Source of the DNA: Pseudomonas oryzae | Lineage (GTDB): Bacteria; Pseudomonadota; Gammaproteobacteria; Pseudomonadales; Pseudomonadaceae | Assembly (NCBI RefSeq): GCF_900104805.1 | Contig: NZ_LT629751.1 | Coordinates: 3,267,001 to 3,331,000, forward strand | Direction of reading: 5' to 3' | Length of the DNA stretch: 64,000 nt | In this document: positions 33,784 to 43,764 of the stretch, in pieces | How the letters are laid out: each line of letters begins with the position of its first letter | Position numbering within the stretch: the first letter of the stretch is position 1 | The notes under the pieces: model-generated | Told to the model about the DNA's origin: nothing | What the model saw: only the letters and a program-made list of their open reading frames with translations | Databases searched by the model: none | Made by a program: the position numbers and the translations under genes

Positions 33784-34668
33784 ATGACTACCGTCAACCC
33801 GCGCCGCGGGTATCTGCTCGGACTGACCGCCTATGTGATCTGGGGCCTGTTTCCGCTCTACTTCAAGCTGCTGGCGAGCATTCCCGCGCTGGAGATCGTC
33901 GTCCACCGCGTGCTGTGGTCGGCGCTCGGCGCCGGCCTGCTGCTGCTGCTGTGGAAGCACCCCGGCTGGTGGCGCGAGCTGCGCGACAACCCCGGCCGCT
34001 TAGGCGTGCTGACCCTATCCGGTCTGCTGATCGCCGCCAACTGGCTGATCTACGTATGGGCGGTGAACAACGCGCACATGGTCGAGGCCAGCCTGGGCTA
34101 CTACATCAACCCGCTGATCAACGTGCTGCTTGGCCTGCTGCTGCTCGGCGAGCGCCTGCGCCGCCTGCAGTGGCTGGCGGTGGGGCTGGCCGCCATCGGC
34201 GTCGCCCAGCAGGTCTGGCAGCTCGGCAGCCTGCCCTGGGTGTCGCTGCTGCTGGCACTGTCGTTCGCCTTCTACGGCCTGCTGCGCAAGCGCGCTCCGG
34301 TGGCGGCGCTGCCCGGTCTGGCGGTGGAGACCTGGCTGCTGCTGCCGCTGGCGCTCGGCTGGCTGTGGCTGCACCCGGACGCCAACAGCAGCCAGCAGGC
34401 CTTCTGGGGCAGTTCGCAGGCGCTGTGGCTGCTGATGGCCGGGCCGGTGACCGTGCTGCCGCTGCTGTGCTTCAACGCCGCCGCCCGCCACCTGCCCTAC
34501 GCCACCCTGGGCTTCCTGCAATATCTGGCGCCGACCCTGGTGCTGCTGCAGGCGGTGTTCTTCTTCGGCGAGACGCTGGAACCGGCCCGGCTGCTGGCCT
34601 TCGCCTGCATCTGGGCCGCGCTGGTGGTGTACAGCCTGGATGCCGGCCTGGCCCTGCGCCGCGCCTGA
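33784..34668 (+). CDS. rarD: EamA-family transporter RarD
   Basis: A 294-residue inner-membrane protein with about ten hydrophobic helices in two EamA halves (LLGLTAYVIWGLFPLYFKLL at the start, AARHLPYATLGFLQYLAPTLVLLQAVFFFGE late). RarD was named for chloramphenicol sensitivity; its real substrate is unknown. ATG at 33784 follows AGGAGCCTGC. The upstream stretch 33655-33783 holds TAATAT and CTAGAAT, both plausible -10 elements. Confidence 0.92.
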   Translation: MTTVNPRRGYLLGLTAYVIWGLFPLYFKLLASIPALEIVVHRVLWSALGAGLLLLLWKHPGWWRELRDNPGRLGVLTLSGLLIAANWLIYVWAVNNAHMVEASLGYYINPLINVLLGLLLLGERLRRLQWLAVGLAAIGVAQQVWQLGSLPWVSLLLALSFAFYGLLRKRAPVAALPGLAVETWLLLPLALGWLWLHPDANSSQQAFWGSSQALWLLMAGPVTVLPLLCFNAAARHLPYATLGFLQYLAPTLVLLQAVFFFGETLEPARLLAFACIWAALVVYSLDAGLALRRA

Positions 34669-34687
34669 TCTTTTTTCGCGCAAACCC

Positions 34688-34716
34688 GTGCAGGCCGCGC
34701 CGGCCGTGGCCTGCAC
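34688..34716. terminator. hairpin downstream of rarD, no U tract
   Basis: GTGCAGGCC (34688-34696) pairs perfectly with GGCCTGCAC (34708-34716). A six-T stretch precedes rather than follows it, so its role as a terminator is uncertain. Confidence 0.4.
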
Positions 34717-34731
34717 GGCCTTGCCCCAAGC

Positions 34732-35365
34732 TTATCCACACGCCGATCCCCACCGATTGTGCACAAGGCGACTGCTCAGAAAATCGCCAGTCGCCCGCCA
34801 GACCCCGCCGCTGCTGCGCCCCGGCCATCCATCCCGAGCTTATCCACAGGCTGATCCCCCGCCACGGTGGAAAAGCCCTCGCACACCTCGCCGCAAGCAC
34901 CTGTACAAGAAATGATCAGCGCGCTGTATCACCCGCCAGCCGTGGCTCGCAGCAAGCTGCCCGCAGTTTGTCCACACCCTGATCCACGCCCGGTGTGGAC
35001 AACCGCTGGCCTGTGTACAACGTGAAAACCAGCCGCCGGGACGACTTATCCCCAGCCGCCGAGGCGCTGATCGCACAAAAAACCGCCAACACCCGGCAGA
35101 GCCCGCCGGCAGTGGCGTGCAGAGAGGACTCCAGAGCTTATCCACAGGCGCATCCACGTCCACCGTGCATAACCCCGCCGGATCCGCTCAAAAATCGATC
35201 AATCGCCTGCAGGCCACGTGGCGCCTGGGCTGCAGCGGTCTACCCAAGGCTTGTCCACAGCCCCGTCCACGCCGAACGGGGACAAGCGGGCGACGACCGC
35301 CAGCGCACCGTCACGCGCCCGTCCCCGGCGGTGGATAAACTCACCGCCGCCGCGCCTGTGGAAAA
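34732..35365. repeat. array of DnaA-box-like modules upstream of glcB
   Basis: A gene-free stretch holding three exact TTATCCACA (34732, 34840, 35138), two TTGTCCACA (34968, 35251) and one reverse TTGTCCACA (34994-35002), plus near matches at 35012, 35046, 35330 and 35357. Five forward boxes start tripartite modules of 35 bp: a forward box, a weaker forward RTCCMC box at +12, and an inverted box at exactly +26 (34758, 34866, 34994, 35164, 35277). Modules recur about every 110-170 bp with further similarity between them (AAAA-CGCC blocks). TTATCCACA is the established DnaA recognition sequence. No dnaA, dnaN, rpmH or AT-rich unwinding region is present, so it is not the usual oriC; a titration or reactivation site is a guess. 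Confidence 0.75.
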
Positions 35366-35407
35366 GCCGCCGGCAGGCCTTGAGTAGCGGTTTTGCCCGA
35401 CTTTTGT

Positions 35408-35475
35408 CGAAGGCCGGCCGGCCTTCGTGCATTTCCCGAACGGCATCATGTAGTATGGCGCGGCTCGGACTACAT
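35408..35475 (+). promoter_or_regulatory. palindrome and inverted repeat upstream of glcB
   Basis: A perfect 20-bp palindrome centred on GGCCGGCCGGCC lies at 35408-35427. It is followed by ATGTAGT (35448-35454) and its inverse ACTACAT (35469-35475), 14 bp apart. The latter could be an operator 50-75 bp before the glcB start. No family of regulator is assigned. Confidence 0.45.
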
Positions 35476-35524
35476 AACGGCGTGGCCGCGGTCCGACGCG
35501 ACTCCCAACAGAGTGAGGCAAGCA

Positions 35525-37702
35525 ATGACTGAACGCGTCCAAGTCGGTGGCCTGCAGGTCGCCAAAGCCCTTTACGACTTCGTCACCAACGAGGCCATTC
35601 CCGGTACCGGCGTGTCCGCCGACCAATTCTGGGCTGGCGCCGACCGCGTGATCCACGACCTGGCGCCGAAGAACCGCGCCCTGCTGGCCAAGCGTGACGA
35701 GATCCAGGCCAAGATCGACGCCTGGCACCAGGCCCGTGCCGGCCAGGGCCACGACGCGGTCGCCTACAAGGCCTTCCTGCAGGAGATCGGCTACCTGCTG
35801 CCCGAGCCGGAAGATTTCGCCGCCACCACCGAGAACGTCGACGACGAGATCGCCCGCATGGCCGGTCCGCAGCTGGTGGTGCCGATCATGAACGCGCGCT
35901 TCGCGCTGAACGCCGCCAACGCCCGCTGGGGCTCGCTGTACGACGCCCTGTACGGCACCGACGCGATTCCGGAAGCCGACGGCGCCGAGAAAGGCGCCGG
36001 CTACAACCCGGTGCGCGGCGCCAAGGTCATCGCCTTCGCCCGCGACTTCCTCAACGAGGCCGCGCCGCTGGAAGGCGCTTCCCACGTCGACGCCACCGGC
36101 TACGCCATCGACGGCGGCAAGCTGGTCGTCAGCCTGGCCAACGGCGGCAGCGCCGGCCTGCAGAACCCGGCCCAGCTGATCGGCTTCCAGGGCGAGGCGA
36201 GCGCGCCCAAGGCCGTGCTGCTCAAGCACAACGGCCTGCACTTCGAGATCCAGATCGACCGCAACAGCCCGATCGGCAAGACCGACGCAGCCGGCGTGAA
36301 GGACGTGCTGATGGAAGCCGCGCTGACCACCATCATGGACTGCGAGGACTCGGTCGCCGCGGTCGACGCCGAAGACAAGGTCATCGCCTACAAGAACTGG
36401 CTGGGCCTGATGAAGGGCGATCTGGCCGAGGAAGTGGCCAAGGGCGGCAGCACCTTCACCCGCACCATGAACCCGGACCGCGAGTACACCGCCGTCGACG
36501 GCAGCGCGCTGACCCTGCACGGCCGCTCCCTGCTGTTCGTGCGCAACGTCGGTCACCTGATGACCAACGACGCGATCATCGACCAGCAAGGTTTCGAGGT
36601 GCCGGAAGGCATCATGGACGGCCTGGTCACCAGCCTGATCGCCGTGCACAACCTGATCGGCAACACCAGCCGCAAGAACACCCGCACCGGCTCGGTGTAC
36701 ATCGTCAAGCCGAAGATGCACGGTCCGGAAGAAGTCGCCTTCACCAACGAGCTGTTCGGCCGCATCGAGGACGTCCTCGGCCTGGCGCGCAACACCCTCA
36801 AGGTCGGCATCATGGACGAGGAGCGCCGCACCACCGTCAACCTCAAGGCGTGCATCAAGGCCGCCCGCGAGCGCGTGGTGTTCATCAACACCGGCTTCCT
36901 CGACCGCACCGGTGACGAGCTGCACACCTCCATGGAAGCCGGCGCGATGATCCGCAAGGGCGAGATGAAGAACGCCGCCTGGATCAAGGCCTACGAGAAC
37001 TGGAACGTCGACATCGGCCTGGCCACCGGCCTGTCCGGCCGCGCCCAGATCGGCAAGGGCATGTGGGCCATGCCGGACCTGATGGCCGCCATGCTCGAGC
37101 AGAAGATCATCCACCCGCTGGCCGGCGCCAACACCGCCTGGGTACCGTCGCCGACCGCCGCCGCGCTGCACGCCCTGCACTACCACAAGGTCGACGTGTT
37201 CGCCCGCCAGCAGGAGCTGGCCAGCCGCGCGCGCGCCTCGCTGGACGACATCCTGAGCATCCCGCTGGCCCAGAACACCAACTGGTCCGCCGAGGAGATC
37301 CAGAACGAGCTGGACAACAACGCCCAGGGCATCCTCGGCTACGTGGTGCGCTGGATCGACCAGGGCGTCGGCTGCTCCAAGGTGCCGGACATCAACGACG
37401 TCGGCCTGATGGAAGACCGCGCCACCCTGCGCATCTCCAGCCAGCACATCGCCAACTGGCTGCGCCACGGCGTGTGTACCGAAGCCCAGGTGCGCGAGAC
37501 CTTCGAGCGCATGGCCCTGGTGGTCGATCGTCAGAACGCCAACGACCCGCTGTACCGTCCGATGGCGCCGAACTTCGACGACAACATCGCCTTCCAGGCC
37601 GCCCTCGAGCTGTGCATCGAAGGCACCAAGCAGCCCAACGGCTACACCGAGCCGGTGCTGCACCGCCGTCGTCGCGAGTTCAAGGCCAAGAACGGTCGCT
37701 GA
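35525..37702 (+). CDS. glcB: malate synthase G
   Basis: A 725-residue enzyme condensing glyoxylate with acetyl-CoA to malate in the glyoxylate/glycolate pathway. The length and domain order of isoform G are present: the N-terminal helical region, [32 protein letters not shown] in the insertion, [18 protein letters not shown] in the barrel, and [18 protein letters not shown] near the end. ATG at 35525 follows GAGTGAGGCAAGC. It is monocistronic, ending at a strong terminator. Upstream lie an inverted repeat and the DnaA-box-like array. Confidence 0.97.
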   Translation: MTERVQVGGLQVAKALYDFVTNEAIPGTGVSADQFWAGADRVIHDLAPKNRALLAKRDEIQAKIDAWHQARAGQGHDAVAYKAFLQEIGYLLPEPEDFAATTENVDDEIARMAGPQLVVPIMNARFALNAANARWGSLYDALYGTDAIPEADGAEKGAGYNPVRGAKVIAFARDFLNEAAPLEGASHVDATGYAIDGGKLVVSLANGGSAGLQNPAQLIGFQGEASAPKAVLLKHNGLHFEIQIDRNSPIGKTDAAGVKDVLMEAALTTIMDCEDSVAAVDAEDKVIAYKNWLGLMKGDLAEEVAKGGSTFTRTMNPDREYTAVDGSALTLHGRSLLFVRNVGHLMTNDAIIDQQGFEVPEGIMDGLVTSLIAVHNLIGNTSRKNTRTGSVYIVKPKMHGPEEVAFTNELFGRIEDVLGLARNTLKVGIMDEERRTTVNLKACIKAARERVVFINTGFLDRTGDELHTSMEAGAMIRKGEMKNAAWIKAYENWNVDIGLATGLSGRAQIGKGMWAMPDLMAAMLEQKIIHPLAGANTAWVPSPTAAALHALHYHKVDVFARQQELASRARASLDDILSIPLAQNTNWSAEEIQNELDNNAQGILGYVVRWIDQGVGCSKVPDINDVGLMEDRATLRISSQHIANWLRHGVCTEAQVRETFERMALVVDRQNANDPLYRPMAPNFDDNIAFQAALELCIEGTKQPNGYTEPVLHRRRREFKAKNGR

Positions 37703-37740
37703 TCCCGCCGGCAAGCCGGGAGCGCCTCGCGCTCCCCTTC

Positions 37741-37782
37741 ACAACGCGCCGCGCTCCCTCGGGAGGCGGCGCGTTGTGTTTT
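37741..37782 (+). terminator. intrinsic terminator after glcB
   Basis: A 12-bp perfect stem ACAACGCGCCGC (37741-37752) with 37766-37777, loop 13 nt, followed by GTTTTA. Confidence 0.88.
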
Positions 37783-37866
37783 AGGCCAAAGGCCGATTGC
37801 CAGCGCCGGCCGCGCCGTCTAGCGTGACGGGACGGGACCTGACAGCCCCCACTTCGGAGATCTGCC

Positions 37867-38415
37867 ATGCGTCGTTTACGTGCCCTGCTCGGCCTGCCTC
37901 TGCTGTTCGCCGGCGTCACCGCCCAGGCCGCCGATTGCGGCCCGCTGCTGGAAGGCAGCCTGCCGGCACTGCGCGGCAAGCAGGCCATCGACCTGTGTCG
38001 CTTCGCCGGCAAGCCGCTGCTGGTGGTCAACACCGCCAGCCACTGCGGCTTCACCGGCCAGTTCAAGGGCCTTGAGGCGCTCTACCAGCGCTACCGCGGC
38101 CAGGGCCTGGAGATCCTCGGCGTGCCCTCCGACGACTTCCGTCAGGAGGCCGACGACCTCGAGGAGACCGCCACCGTCTGCTACGTCAACCACGGGGTGA
38201 CTTTCACCATGACCGCGCCGCAGCCGGTCACCGGCGAGAATGCCATCCCGCTGTTCCGCAACCTCGCCGCGCAGAGCGGGCCGCCGCGCTGGAACTTCTA
38301 CAAGTACGTGATCGACCGCCAGGGCAAGGTGGTGGCCAGCTTCTCCAGCTTCACCGGGCCGGACGATGCGCAGCTGCTGGCGGCGGTGGAAAAGGCCATC
38401 GCCTCGCAACCCTGA
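37867..38415 (+). CDS. secreted glutathione-peroxidase-like protein
   Basis: A 182-residue thiol peroxidase of the GPx family. The signal peptide ends near AQAA (residue 21). The catalytic position is Cys60 in [18 protein letters not shown], where selenium forms have selenocysteine. The [16 protein letters not shown] block near the C-terminus carries the active-site Trp-Asn. Probably periplasmic reduction of peroxides, more likely thioredoxin-like than glutathione-dependent as in other bacterial members. ATG at 37867 follows CGGAGATCTGCC. CTAGCGT lies at 37819 as a possible -10. Confidence 0.88.
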   Translation: MRRLRALLGLPLLFAGVTAQAADCGPLLEGSLPALRGKQAIDLCRFAGKPLLVVNTASHCGFTGQFKGLEALYQRYRGQGLEILGVPSDDFRQEADDLEETATVCYVNHGVTFTMTAPQPVTGENAIPLFRNLAAQSGPPRWNFYKYVIDRQGKVVASFSSFTGPDDAQLLAAVEKAIASQP

Positions 38416-38496
38416 GTGCAGCAACCCTGTCGCAGATCAGGGGCTGCACCAGGCCTGTGCGCGGATCATGCAAGGATTCCCCCGGAGAAACACGAG

Positions 38497-40431
38497 ATGA
38501 GCAAGAACGATGGATTCGCGGACGTCGGCAAGACCGCCGTGCTGCAGAACATCCAGGGCACCATGCACTTCCTGCTGCGCTACGCCCCGTTCAACCAGAT
38601 GGAGCTCAGCCATCTGGCGCAGATGGTCGAGCAGTGCCGTCTGCGCTTCTACGCCGCCGGCGACCCCATCGTCGGTCCCGGCGACGGCAAGATCGAGCAC
38701 GTCTACATCGTCAAGCAGGGGCTGGTGCTCGGCCAGCGCCCGACCCTGAACGGCGAGGGCATGGAGACCACCCAGGAGATCGCCCCGGGCGAGTGCTTCC
38801 CGGTGGCGGCCATGGTCAGCGAGCGGGCCACGCGCAGCCACTACATCGCCGCCGAGGACACCTTCTGCCTGCAGCTCGGCCGCGCCGCCTTCACCCACAC
38901 CTACAACCAGTCGGCCGCCTTCCGCGACTTCGCCCTGCGCGGGGTCAGCAGCCTGGTCGGCCAGGTGCAGCAGCAGGTGCAGCTGCAGGCCGCGGAAACC
39001 CTCGGCGCCCAGTATTCGCTGGAAACCCGGCTGAACATCCTCGCCTCCGCCCACCCGGTGACCTGCCGCAGCGGCATCAGCCTGCGCGATGCGGTGAAGC
39101 TGATGCACGAGCATCACGTCGGCAGCCTGGTGATGGTCGACGACAGCCAGTATCCGATCGGCATCTTCACCCTGCGCGACCTGCGCCGGGTGATCGCCGA
39201 CGGCAGCGGCGACCTGCAGCAGCCGCTCGACGAGCTGATGACCCCCGATCCCATCCACCTGCCGCCGACCGCCACCGCCTTCGACGCGGCGCTGACCATG
39301 ACCCAGCGGCGCATCGCCCACATCTGCGTGGTGGAGATGGGTCGGCTGGTCGGCGTGCTGTCCGAGCGCGACCTGTTCTCCCTGCAGCGCGTCGACCTGG
39401 TGCATCTGGCGCGCACCATCAGCGCGGCTCCGCGGATCGACGCCCTGGTCGAGCTGCGCGAGGAGATCGCCCACCTGGTCGACAACATGCTCGCCCACGG
39501 CGCCAACACCGAGCAGCTGACCCACATCATCACCCTGCTCAACGACCACACCGTGGCACGGGTCATCGAGCTGATGATCGCCGAGCACGGCGACCCCGGC
39601 GTGCCCTTCACCTGGCTGGTGTTCGGCAGCGAGGGGCGCCGCGAGCAGGCGCTGCTCACCGACCAGGACAACGGCATCCTGTTCGAGGCCGCCAGCCCCG
39701 AGGAGGCCGAACGGATCCGCCAGCGCCTGCTGCCGCTGGCGCAGCGGATCAACGAGGCGCTGGATCGCTGCGGCTTCGCCCTGTGCAACGGCAACATCAT
39801 GGCCGGCAATCCGGAGCTGTGCCTGTCGCGCCAGGAATGGCTGCGGCGTTTCAGCGGCATGATCCAGAGCCCGACCCGCGACAACCTGATGCACTCGTCG
39901 ATCTACTTCGACCTGCGACCGGTGTGGGGGCCCGGCGAAGGCTGCCGGCAGCTGCAGGAGGCACTGCTCGAGATGATCGCCGCCAACAGCCTGTTCCAGC
40001 ACATGATGGCGGCCAACGCCCTGCGCCATCCGCCACCCATCGGCCGCTTCCGCGACTTCATCGTCGCCAGCCGCGGCGCCGACAAGGACACCCTGGACCT
40101 CAAGGTGGAGGGGCTGATGCCCTTCGTCGAGGGCGTGCGCATCCTCGCCCTGGCCCATGGCATCGACGAGTGCAACACCCTCGAGCGCCTGCGCCAGCTG
40201 GGCGCGCGCGGCATCCTCAAGGCACAGGATGCCGCCGCCTACGAGGAGGCCTATCACTTCATCCAGCTGACCCGCATGCAGCTGCACCAGCGCCAGGAGC
40301 GGGCCGGCCAGCCGCTGAGCAACCGCCTCGACCCCGACACCCTCAATCAACTGGACCGGCGCATCCTGCGCGAGTCCTTCCGCCAGGCCCAGCGCCTGCA
40401 GAACAGCCTGAGCGTGCGCTACCAGCTATGA
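38497..40431 (+). CDS. cNMP/CBS/DUF294 nucleotidyltransferase-like signalling protein 1
   Basis: A 644-residue protein with four parts: a cyclic-nucleotide-binding-like N-terminus (about 20-140), a CBS pair (about 175-295), a DUF294 putative nucleotidyltransferase domain (about 330-470) with the GlnD-like signature GSEGRREQALLTDQDNG, and a DUF294 C-terminal helical domain. Family members are thought to sense nucleotides and modify a partner. ATG at 38497 follows GGAGAAACACGAG. It overlaps the exonuclease gene as ATGA, so the two are co-translated. A paralogue lies on the other strand at 41201-43042. Confidence 0.87.
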   Translation: MSKNDGFADVGKTAVLQNIQGTMHFLLRYAPFNQMELSHLAQMVEQCRLRFYAAGDPIVGPGDGKIEHVYIVKQGLVLGQRPTLNGEGMETTQEIAPGECFPVAAMVSERATRSHYIAAEDTFCLQLGRAAFTHTYNQSAAFRDFALRGVSSLVGQVQQQVQLQAAETLGAQYSLETRLNILASAHPVTCRSGISLRDAVKLMHEHHVGSLVMVDDSQYPIGIFTLRDLRRVIADGSGDLQQPLDELMTPDPIHLPPTATAFDAALTMTQRRIAHICVVEMGRLVGVLSERDLFSLQRVDLVHLARTISAAPRIDALVELREEIAHLVDNMLAHGANTEQLTHIITLLNDHTVARVIELMIAEHGDPGVPFTWLVFGSEGRREQALLTDQDNGILFEAASPEEAERIRQRLLPLAQRINEALDRCGFALCNGNIMAGNPELCLSRQEWLRRFSGMIQSPTRDNLMHSSIYFDLRPVWGPGEGCRQLQEALLEMIAANSLFQHMMAANALRHPPPIGRFRDFIVASRGADKDTLDLKVEGLMPFVEGVRILALAHGIDECNTLERLRQLGARGILKAQDAAAYEEAYHFIQLTRMQLHQRQERAGQPLSNRLDPDTLNQLDRRILRESFRQAQRLQNSLSVRYQL

Positions 40432-41147
40432 ACCTGATCCGAGCCCTGTTCGCCCGGCTGCAGCGCCGCCACCTGGCGCTCGACGACACCCAGCGCCAGC
40501 GCCTGAAGGCGCTGCCGCCGCCGCCCTCCCTGGCCACTCCGCTGCACCGGCAGCGCTTCGTGGTGCTCGACCTGGAAACCACCGGCCTCAACCTCAACCG
40601 CGACATCGTCATCTCGATCGGCGCGGTGACCATCGAGGACGGCGCCATCGACATGGCCCAGCAGTTCGAGTGCACCCTGCGCCGTCAGGTCAAGGTCAAC
40701 GAGGCCGTGCTGATCCATGGCATCGCGCCCAGCGAGCTGGCCAGCGGCGAACCGCCGGTCGAGGCCCTGCTCAGCTTCATGGAGTTCGCCGCCGACAGCG
40801 TGATGCTGGCCTTCCACGCGCCCTTCGACCAGCGCATGCTGGCCCGCGCGCTGAAGCACGAGCTGGGCTACACCCTGGAAAACCAGTTCCTCGACGTCGC
40901 CGACCTGGCGCCCATGCTGTTCCCGGAAGTGCTGACCCGGCGCGGCAGTCTGGATTACTGGATGAACTACTTCGGCATCGACATCGCCCAGCGCCATCAC
41001 GCCTCGGCGGATGCGCTGGCCACCGCGGAAATCGCCCTGATCCTGTTCAATCGCGCCCGGCGCATGGGCATCGAGCGGGTCGACGAGCTGGCCGAACGGG
41101 TCAGGTGTTGGCAGCGTGCGCGCCAGGCGGCGCTCAACTCGATCTGA
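40428..41147 (+). CDS. DnaQ-like 3'-5' exonuclease
   Basis: A 239-residue DEDDh exonuclease related to the epsilon proofreading subunit of DNA polymerase III. ExoI is VVLDLETTGL (near residue 47), ExoII is AFHAPFDQRML, and ExoIII is HHASADALATAEI. ATG at 40428 overlaps the stop of the upstream DUF294 gene. Pairing of these two genes is also known to me in P. aeruginosa (PA3232/PA3233). The N-terminal 40 residues are basic. It is too short and distinct in context to be the replicative DnaQ. Confidence 0.88.
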   Translation: MNLIRALFARLQRRHLALDDTQRQRLKALPPPPSLATPLHRQRFVVLDLETTGLNLNRDIVISIGAVTIEDGAIDMAQQFECTLRRQVKVNEAVLIHGIAPSELASGEPPVEALLSFMEFAADSVMLAFHAPFDQRMLARALKHELGYTLENQFLDVADLAPMLFPEVLTRRGSLDYWMNYFGIDIAQRHHASADALATAEIALILFNRARRMGIERVDELAERVRCWQRARQAALNSI

Positions 41148-41200
41148 GCCGCCCGCACCCCGCAGGAGCCAGCTTGCTGGCCCCTGCAAGCGAATCAGGC

Positions 41201-43042
41201 TCAGCTACTGACGTGGTAGCGCATGGCGAACTGCTTCTTGAAGTCCTTCACGATGTGCAGGGCATCGCGCAGCAGGTCGCGCTCCAGCTTGTTCAGCTGC
41301 TGCAGATCGAGGGTATTGGGGGTCTTGTCCAGACCGCCGTCACGGGCTTCGGCACGCTGGATCTGCTGAGTGAGGCGTAGCTGGATGAAGATCGACAGGG
41401 CCTCGCCGAGGTTCTCGCCCATCGCCTTGTCCATCTTGCCCATCGCCACCAGTGCCTCGATGCGCTTGAAGGTGTTGGTTTCCAGGATGCGCTGCTCCAG
41501 CGCCATGGTTCTCACCCCATGGACGATGGGGAAGATGCCGCCCTTCTTGATGTCCAGCTGCTCCTTGTCCTTCAGGTTGCCGAAGATGGTCAGCGGCGTA
41601 TCGAAGTTCAGCGCGGCCCTGGCGAAGTGGGAGAAGAAGATGTCGTTGCTCTGCACGCTGCGCAGGAAGGCATTCCTCGCCACCTTGAACAGGGCGATGT
41701 TGCCGGCGATCGGCTTGCTGTCCACGGCGATGGCCAGATTCATCACCGCCAGACCGTCGTAGCTCTGGCTCCAGTGCCGCAGCTTGTGCGTCCACTCATC
41801 CATGGAGTTCACCCACTCCGGGTTCGACACCATGATGTTGCCGGGACAGGGCGGGAAGCCGAAGCTGATCAGGGTCTCGCTGAAGCGGCGCAGGGTGTCC
41901 ATCATCCCGGGCCACTCCAGGCCGTTGCGCACCAGCAGCGCATTGTCCTGATCGGTCTTCATGATCTGCTCGCCGCGCCCTTCCGAGCCCATCACGATCA
42001 GGCACACGTGCGGGCGCATGTCCTGGGGAATCATGAGGTCGAACAGCCGGGAGATGATCCGGCCATTCATGGCCGCCAGCAGCTCCATGGTGAAGCGGAT
42101 CTTCACCCCGGTGGAGATCAGCGCCCGGATCAGGTCGGTGAGCCCCAGCGCCGCCTCGCGCAGCTCCTCGACGGTATTGGCGCGCTCGACGCGCAGGCCG
42201 ATGACGTGGGAATGGCTGGAGAAGTGGCTGAGCACATCGGTCAGCTCGACGACCCCGGCCAGCGTGTTGTCTTCGCGCAGGACAACGACCCGCTCGATCC
42301 GATGCTGGGTCATCAGGATCAGCGCGTTGAACAGGTAGTCCTCGGGGTCCGCCGTGATCAGGCGGTAGGTGGCGATGTCGCAGACATCGGTTTCCAGTGG
42401 CAGGCCGTTCAGTACCACCGCGTCGAGCAGGTCCGTTCTGGTGACCATGCCGTAGCGGTTGCCCTTCTTCGCCAGCAGGCAATCCGACTTCATCGCACGC
42501 ATCAGGCGGGTGGCCTCGTGCAGGCTGGTCCCCTCCGCCACGACCGGGGGCTCGCGGACCATGCCGTCGCTGATGCGGGCCAGCATGAACTCGGTCATGT
42601 CCTGGCTCTGCCCGTACTGCGCGACGATTTCCCGCTTGGCGGCCAGGTTCTGCTGGAAGTAGTCGGCGAACAGCGGGTTGCTGGACATCAGCTCCAGCAG
42701 GATCCGGGTGGGCAGCACATGGCAGGTGGTGTCCTCGACCGCGACGAAGTTGTGGATCGCCACGCCATTGATCGCCGACCAGCCGCCGAAGTAGTCCTCG
42801 ACCTCGTAATGCACGAAGACGTGGCTGGTCAGCGGCTTGCCCTGCGCATCCGGCTCGGCCACATCGCTTTCCGCGACCCGGCCGCGGGCAATGATGAAGA
42901 CGCCCAGCGGAGGCTTGCCCGCCTCGATGATCACCTCGCCGGTGCGGAAGTCGGCAAGCTCGAGGCTGTCGCTCATCAAGGCCTGCTCGCGCGCATCCAG
43001 CAGACTGAAAGGCAGGTTATCCATCCTGAACGACTCAGACAT
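41201..43042 (-). CDS. cNMP/CBS/DUF294 nucleotidyltransferase-like signalling protein 2
   Basis: A 613-residue paralogue of the 38497 product with the same order: a cyclic-nucleotide-like domain (GGWSAINGVAIHNFVAVEDTT), a CBS pair (DCLLAKKGNRYGMVTRTDLLDAVV and RVVVLREDNTLAGVVELTDVL), DUF294 with VMGSEGRGEQIMKTDQDNALLV, and the C-terminal domain. ATG at 43042 follows AAGGAGAGCTGGTC. It is convergent with the exonuclease gene and lies downstream of the symporter genes, suggesting it controls or senses transport of the symporter's substrate. Sequence divergence from copy 1 is large. Confidence 0.87.
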   Translation of the reverse strand: MSESFRMDNLPFSLLDAREQALMSDSLELADFRTGEVIIEAGKPPLGVFIIARGRVAESDVAEPDAQGKPLTSHVFVHYEVEDYFGGWSAINGVAIHNFVAVEDTTCHVLPTRILLELMSSNPLFADYFQQNLAAKREIVAQYGQSQDMTEFMLARISDGMVREPPVVAEGTSLHEATRLMRAMKSDCLLAKKGNRYGMVTRTDLLDAVVLNGLPLETDVCDIATYRLITADPEDYLFNALILMTQHRIERVVVLREDNTLAGVVELTDVLSHFSSHSHVIGLRVERANTVEELREAALGLTDLIRALISTGVKIRFTMELLAAMNGRIISRLFDLMIPQDMRPHVCLIVMGSEGRGEQIMKTDQDNALLVRNGLEWPGMMDTLRRFSETLISFGFPPCPGNIMVSNPEWVNSMDEWTHKLRHWSQSYDGLAVMNLAIAVDSKPIAGNIALFKVARNAFLRSVQSNDIFFSHFARAALNFDTPLTIFGNLKDKEQLDIKKGGIFPIVHGVRTMALEQRILETNTFKRIEALVAMGKMDKAMGENLGEALSIFIQLRLTQQIQRAEARDGGLDKTPNTLDLQQLNKLERDLLRDALHIVKDFKKQFAMRYHVSS

Positions 43043-43233
43043 GACCAGCTCTCCTTTTTGCGTATTCTTCCCAGCCAGGCCACTCGCCGCGAAAACTCTA
43101 CCCACCCTCGACATCCGCACGGCAACGGATGCATCAACACGATTAAAGACACGAAGTACGCGGGCTGCCTCCTGCCGGGCAGAACCGGGTCATGCCCCCC
43201 TGCCGCGACGGGATGCTTCCCTGGCGCTGCGCA

Positions 43234-43752
43234 TCAGTCGTTGCCGGCACACACGGCCCGGTACAGCGGAGCATCCGCAGCCAGCTCGGTCATCGACTCG
43301 AACTTGGCCTGGCCCTGCTCATTCAGGCGAAACATCGTCCGCTCATTGCAGAACAGTTGATAGGAGCCACTGCTCACGGTGGACAGCAGGTGCTGCTTCT
43401 CGAAACGGTAGAGGACGAAACGGGCGACACGTCCCTGAACGGTATCGGCGATCTGCGCATTGGCGCTATCGAGCACCGTATACACCAGCGGCATGGGGAA
43501 CTTCACGGTCCAGGGACGCCAGAGCATCTCGCCCTTCTCGCTGGATACGACCAGGGATCCTTCCGGCAGGCGCGCCTGCGTGTAGTCGAACCAGGTGTAT
43601 TCGTAGTGGATGGTATAGGCGAGCATGCCGACGCCGGCGAATACCGGAATGATCCATTTCGGCAACAGCTTGCGGGTCAGCGAACGCAGCAGCAGTGCGA
43701 CTCCCGCACCACCCAGCGCAGCAACTATCGCGGCAACAAGGTGCCAAATCAT
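43234..43752 (-). CDS. membrane-anchored protein of unknown function
   Basis: A 172-residue protein with two hydrophobic helices at the N-terminus (HLVAAIVAALGGAGVALLL and WIIPVFAGVGMLAYTIHYEY) and a soluble tail rich in Trp, Phe and Tyr, with two cysteines (LFCNER, RAVCAGND). ATG at 43752 is preceded by GAGGAAGTTGCAC. That ribosome binding site begins directly after the T tract of the symporter terminator, so expression may depend on read-through or a promoter inside the symporter gene. I do not recognise the family. Confidence 0.78.
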   Translation of the reverse strand: MIWHLVAAIVAALGGAGVALLLRSLTRKLLPKWIIPVFAGVGMLAYTIHYEYTWFDYTQARLPEGSLVVSSEKGEMLWRPWTVKFPMPLVYTVLDSANAQIADTVQGRVARFVLYRFEKQHLLSTVSSGSYQLFCNERTMFRLNEQGQAKFESMTELAADAPLYRAVCAGND

Positions 43753-43764
43753 GTGCAACTTCCT

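Noticed and set aside
34732-35365. Chromosomal origin oriC
   Set aside because: DnaA-type boxes are abundant, but dnaA, dnaN, rpmH and an AT-rich unwinding segment are absent and the spacers are GC-rich.
34732-35365. CRISPR array
   Set aside because: Repeat units are imperfect, internally inverted and unequally spaced, and no cas gene is present.
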